64,000 bases of DNA, taken from the NCBI RefSeq assembly GCF_014646095.1, contig NZ_BMMU01000005.1, positions 169,248 to 233,247 on the forward strand, read 5' to 3'. The stretch is from Streptomyces lacrimifluminis. Lineage in GTDB: Bacteria; Actinomycetota; Actinomycetes; Streptomycetales; Streptomycetaceae. Of the stretch, positions 61,387 to 64,000 are shown piece after piece; positions within the stretch are counted from its first letter, which is position 1; each line of letters opens with the position of its first letter. A program made the translations under genes and the position numbers. Below the pieces are notes generated by a model. The model saw only the letters and a list, made by a program, of their open reading frames with translations, made no database searches and was not told where the DNA came from.

Positions 61387-62390
61387 CGCTGCTGGAGGTC
61401 CGGGACCTCAGGGTGACCTACCCGGGCGGGGTGGCCGCCGTGCGCGGGGTGGACCTGTCGCTGGCGGCCGGCCAGAAACTCGGCATCGCGGGCGAGTCGG
61501 GCTGCGGCAAGTCGACGTTGGCGCTCGCGCTGCTCAGGCTGCTGCCCGCCGGGACCCGGATCGGCGGGGAGATCCTGCTGGACGGTGAGGACATCCTGAC
61601 GATGCGGTGGGGACGCGTACGGGCGGTCCGCTGGGCGGGAGCGTCGATCGTCTTCCAGGGGGCGATGCACTCGCTCAACGCCGTGCACCGCGTGGGCGAC
61701 CAGATCGCGGAGCCGATTCTGCTGCACCGCGGAGCGACCGCCGCCGCCGCGCGGAGGAGGGCCGGTGAACTGCTGGAGCAGGTGGGTCTGCCGTCGGCGC
61801 GGGCTTCGGCGTATCCGCACGAACTCTCCGGCGGCCAGCGCCAGCGCGTCATGATCGCCATGGCGCTGGCCTGCGACCCGCGGCTGATCATCGCCGACGA
61901 GCCCACGACAGCCCTGGACGTGATGATCCAGGCGCAGATCCTGCGGCTGATCGAACAGCTCGTCGCCGAGCAGGACCTGGGCCTGATCATGATCAGTCAC
62001 GACCTCGCGGTCCTCGCCGACACCTGCGACCGCCTCGCCGTGATGTACGCGGGCCGGGTGGTCGAGGAGGGTCCGGCCCGGCAGGTGCCCGCGGGCTCCC
62101 GGCACCCGTACGCGCAGGCGCTGTCGGCGGCGTTCCCCCGCATCGGCGACCCGGCGTCGCGGTTCGCCCCGCGCGGCCTGCCGGGCGATCCGCCGGACCC
62201 GGCCGCGCTGCCGCCGGGCTGCGCCTTCCACCCGCGCTGCCCGGTGGCGCTGGAGTCCTGCGCCGTACAGGACCAGGAGCTGCGGGAGGCGGGCGCGGGG
62301 AGACGGGCGGCGTGCGTGCATGTGGCTTCGGGCACGGCGGTGCCCGGAGAGACACCGGAGGGGGAAGACATGAGGAGCAGCGCGCCGTGA
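61383..62390 (+). CDS. Oligopeptide ABC transporter ATPase, DppD-type
   Basis: 335 aa from a TTG at 61383 (LTLLEVRDLRVTYPGGVAAV). Walker A GESGCGKST, signature LSGGQRQRVMIAMAL, Walker [22 protein letters not shown], and C-terminal LPPGCAFHPRCP. Overlaps the permease and the following ATPase gene by 4 nt each. Confidence 0.93.
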   Translation: MTLLEVRDLRVTYPGGVAAVRGVDLSLAAGQKLGIAGESGCGKSTLALALLRLLPAGTRIGGEILLDGEDILTMRWGRVRAVRWAGASIVFQGAMHSLNAVHRVGDQIAEPILLHRGATAAAARRRAGELLEQVGLPSARASAYPHELSGGQRQRVMIAMALACDPRLIIADEPTTALDVMIQAQILRLIEQLVAEQDLGLIMISHDLAVLADTCDRLAVMYAGRVVEEGPARQVPAGSRHPYAQALSAAFPRIGDPASRFAPRGLPGDPPDPAALPPGCAFHPRCPVALESCAVQDQELREAGAGRRAACVHVASGTAVPGETPEGEDMRSSAP

Positions 62391-63433
62391 GTGAGGACCA
62401 GCAGCCCCTGACGGAGGACCGGCACGCGCCGGCCTCCGCTCCCCCCGACACCACCCCGCCGCTGCTGACCGCCGAGGGCCTCCACGTCGCCTTCCCCGGC
62501 CGGCAGGGCGCCCCGACCGCCCGTGCCGTCGACGGTGTCGACCTCGACATCCGGCCGGGCGAGATCATCGCGCTGGTCGGTGAGTCCGGCTGCGGCAAGA
62601 CAACGCTGGCCCGCTCGCTCCTCGGCCTGGTGCGGCCGACCGCTGGACGCGTCAGCTTCGGCGGGAAGCCGCTCGACTACTCCTCACGGGCGCTGAAGGC
62701 TTACCGCGGACGCGTCCAGCTGGTGCTGCAGGATCCGTCCGGATCACTGAACCCGCGGCACACGGTGTACGACGCCGTGGCCGAAGGGCTGCGGATCCAC
62801 GGATACGCCGGAGACGAGCGGGCGGCGGTCGCGGGAGCCCTTTCCCGGGCGGGCCTGCGACCACCCGAGCGCTTCTTCCTGAGTTACCCGCACGAGCTGT
62901 CCGGAGGCCAGCGCCAGCGTGTGGTGATCGCCGGCGCTCTGGTCCTGGAGCCCGAACTCATCGTCGCCGACGAGCCGGTGGCCTCGCTGGACGCCTCCGT
63001 GCGCGGCGAGATCCTGGCCCTGCTGCTGCGCCTGCGGGCCGAACTGGGCCTGTCCGCCCTGGTGGTGACCCACGATCTGGGCCTGGCGTGGAACATCGCC
63101 GACCGGGTCGCGGTGATGTACCTGGGCCGGATCGTGGAGACGGGGGCGGTCGAGCAGGTCCTCTCGGCGCCTCAACACCCGTACACCCAGGCCCTGTTGT
63201 CGGTCCTCCCGGAGGCGCCGGGCGACCCGGTGGTACTCACCGGCGAACCCCCGGACCCCTCCCGTGTCCCCACCGGCTGCCGCTTCCACGTCCGCTGCCA
63301 GATCCTGGCGAGCGGGGAGGCGGAACGCGCGGGCATCGCGTCCGCCTGCCGGAACGAGGATCCGGCGGTGCTGGGCGGCGGCAGCGGGGAACAGGTGGCG
63401 TGCCATTGGGCACGGGCGAAGGTCCCCGGCTGA
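62387..63433 (+). CDS. Oligopeptide ABC transporter ATPase, DppF-type
   Basis: 348 aa from the GTG at 62387. A 28-residue Pro/Ala leader precedes the ATPase: Walker A GESGCGKTT, LVLQDPSGSLNPRHTVYD, signature LSGGQRQRVVIAGAL, Walker B LIVADEPVASLD, H-loop VTHDLGL, C-terminal GCRFHVRCQ. Last gene of the five-gene importer; 100 bp later an independent gene starts. Confidence 0.93.
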   Translation: MSEDQQPLTEDRHAPASAPPDTTPPLLTAEGLHVAFPGRQGAPTARAVDGVDLDIRPGEIIALVGESGCGKTTLARSLLGLVRPTAGRVSFGGKPLDYSSRALKAYRGRVQLVLQDPSGSLNPRHTVYDAVAEGLRIHGYAGDERAAVAGALSRAGLRPPERFFLSYPHELSGGQRQRVVIAGALVLEPELIVADEPVASLDASVRGEILALLLRLRAELGLSALVVTHDLGLAWNIADRVAVMYLGRIVETGAVEQVLSAPQHPYTQALLSVLPEAPGDPVVLTGEPPDPSRVPTGCRFHVRCQILASGEAERAGIASACRNEDPAVLGGGSGEQVACHWARAKVPG

Positions 63434-63532
63434 CGTCGTGAACGACGGCATGCGCCACCGGTGAAACGCCGCGTACCGGAAGGCGGCTTATTCGTTCGAC
63501 AGCCGGCCGCCGATCCGGGATGCTCACCGGCG

Positions 63533-64000
63533 ATGACACGAACCGATACGCCTCCCGCGTGGGACGAGCGCACTCAGCTGGCCACCTTCCTCGACTACGT
63601 ACGTGACACCGCCCGCGCCAAGTGCGAGGGCGTCTCCCCCGAGGACGCCGTGAAGGCGCCCCTGCCGGGATCGCCGTTGATGACGCTGTGCGGGCTGATC
63701 AGCCATCTGCGGTGGGTGGAGTTCTGGTGGTTCCAGGTGGTGTTCCTGGGCGGGGAGCTGGTGGGCCCGCTCGCCGACTGCACGGACGACGACCCGGACC
63801 CGGAGATGCGGCTGGCCGTACTGACCCCGCTCGCCCAGCTCCTCGCCGAGTACGAGGAACAGAGCGCCCGGTTCCGGGAGCTGGTCGCGGCCCACGACCT
63901 CGACGACGAGGCCAGGAAGCCCGTCCGCGACGGCCTCAAGGTGAACCTGCGCTGGGTGATCCTCCACGTGATCGAGGAGACCGCCCGCCACAACGGCCAC
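63533..64000 (+). CDS. DinB/DUF664-family protein (partial, runs off window)
   Basis: 156 residues visible from the ATG at 63533 (MTRTDTPPAWDERTQLATFL). DinB-type four-helix pattern: LMTLCGLISHLRWVEFWWFQ with a conserved His, and ILHVIEETARHNGH with the second and third His of the metal site. Family members are putative metal-dependent hydrolases or mycothiol-dependent enzymes. The C-terminus is cut by the window end. Confidence 0.85.
   Translation, partial: MTRTDTPPAWDERTQLATFLDYVRDTARAKCEGVSPEDAVKAPLPGSPLMTLCGLISHLRWVEFWWFQVVFLGGELVGPLADCTDDDPDPEMRLAVLTPLAQLLAEYEEQSARFRELVAAHDLDDEARKPVRDGLKVNLRWVILHVIEETARHNGH

Overview
The window is a high-GC actinobacterial chromosome, almost certainly Streptomyces. 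Codon third positions are GC-saturated, GTG and TTG starts are common, and the host genes are SARP/AfsR regulators, VOC-fold and DinB/DUF664 proteins, and several oligopeptide ABC importers. The host DNA is interrupted by a complete 39.15-kb prophage (about 9,409-48,562) of visibly lower GC.

Host left arm (1-9,366): two divergent dipeptide/oligopeptide ABC operons. The leftward one runs binding protein, DppB, DppC, then a DppD-type ATPase cut by the window edge. The rightward one runs DppC, Tat-type lipoprotein binding protein, DppB, DppD. Host right arm (48,563-64,000): a SARP regulator, a large AfsR-like SARP/NB-ARC/TPR regulator, a decayed IS5-type transposase, a small secreted protein, an ATPase pair (D then F), a complete five-gene importer with a C-terminally anchored binding protein, and the start of a DinB-family gene.

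Prophage: a large serine integrase lies just inside attL. The element sits inside a host VOC-family gene on the minus strand; its 125-codon frame can be rebuilt across the two ends. The attP half-sites match each other (CAGAACTG-N9-AGTGTTGGG on both arms), which fixes the crossover at GGGGTC. From left to right follow a structured noncoding region with a tRNA-like element, two HNH nucleases, TerS/TerL, portal, MuF-like protein, scaffold, HK97-type capsid, neck and tail genes, a -1 frameshift tail chaperone pair, tape measure, tail tip, endolysin and holin, a dNMP kinase, a Cas4/RecB-like nuclease, a phiC31-gp3-like recombination directionality factor candidate, a split cytosine methyltransferase, a PD-(D/E)XK nuclease, primase-helicase, family A DNA polymerase and a sigma-like factor. 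The right end holds accessory genes: DUF397/XRE-DUF5753 and GntR regulators, and a RiPP-like cassette (small Asp-rich peptide, radical SAM enzyme, PIMT-like methyltransferase). Two minus-strand cargo genes, one of them a STAS anti-anti-sigma protein, interrupt the tail operon.

The gene complement is that of a lambda-like siphovirus with serine-integrase lysogeny. One tail gene carries a frameshift explained by loss of one GGAC repeat, so the prophage may be defective. Most notable are the reconstructable attP and its effect on the host gene, the RiPP-like cassette, the overlapping two-frame methyltransferase with an apparent ATA start, the STAS cargo gene, a recurrent terminator-ATGCCC junction ahead of five gene blocks, and a paired inverted AT-rich element with TGACGG iterons.
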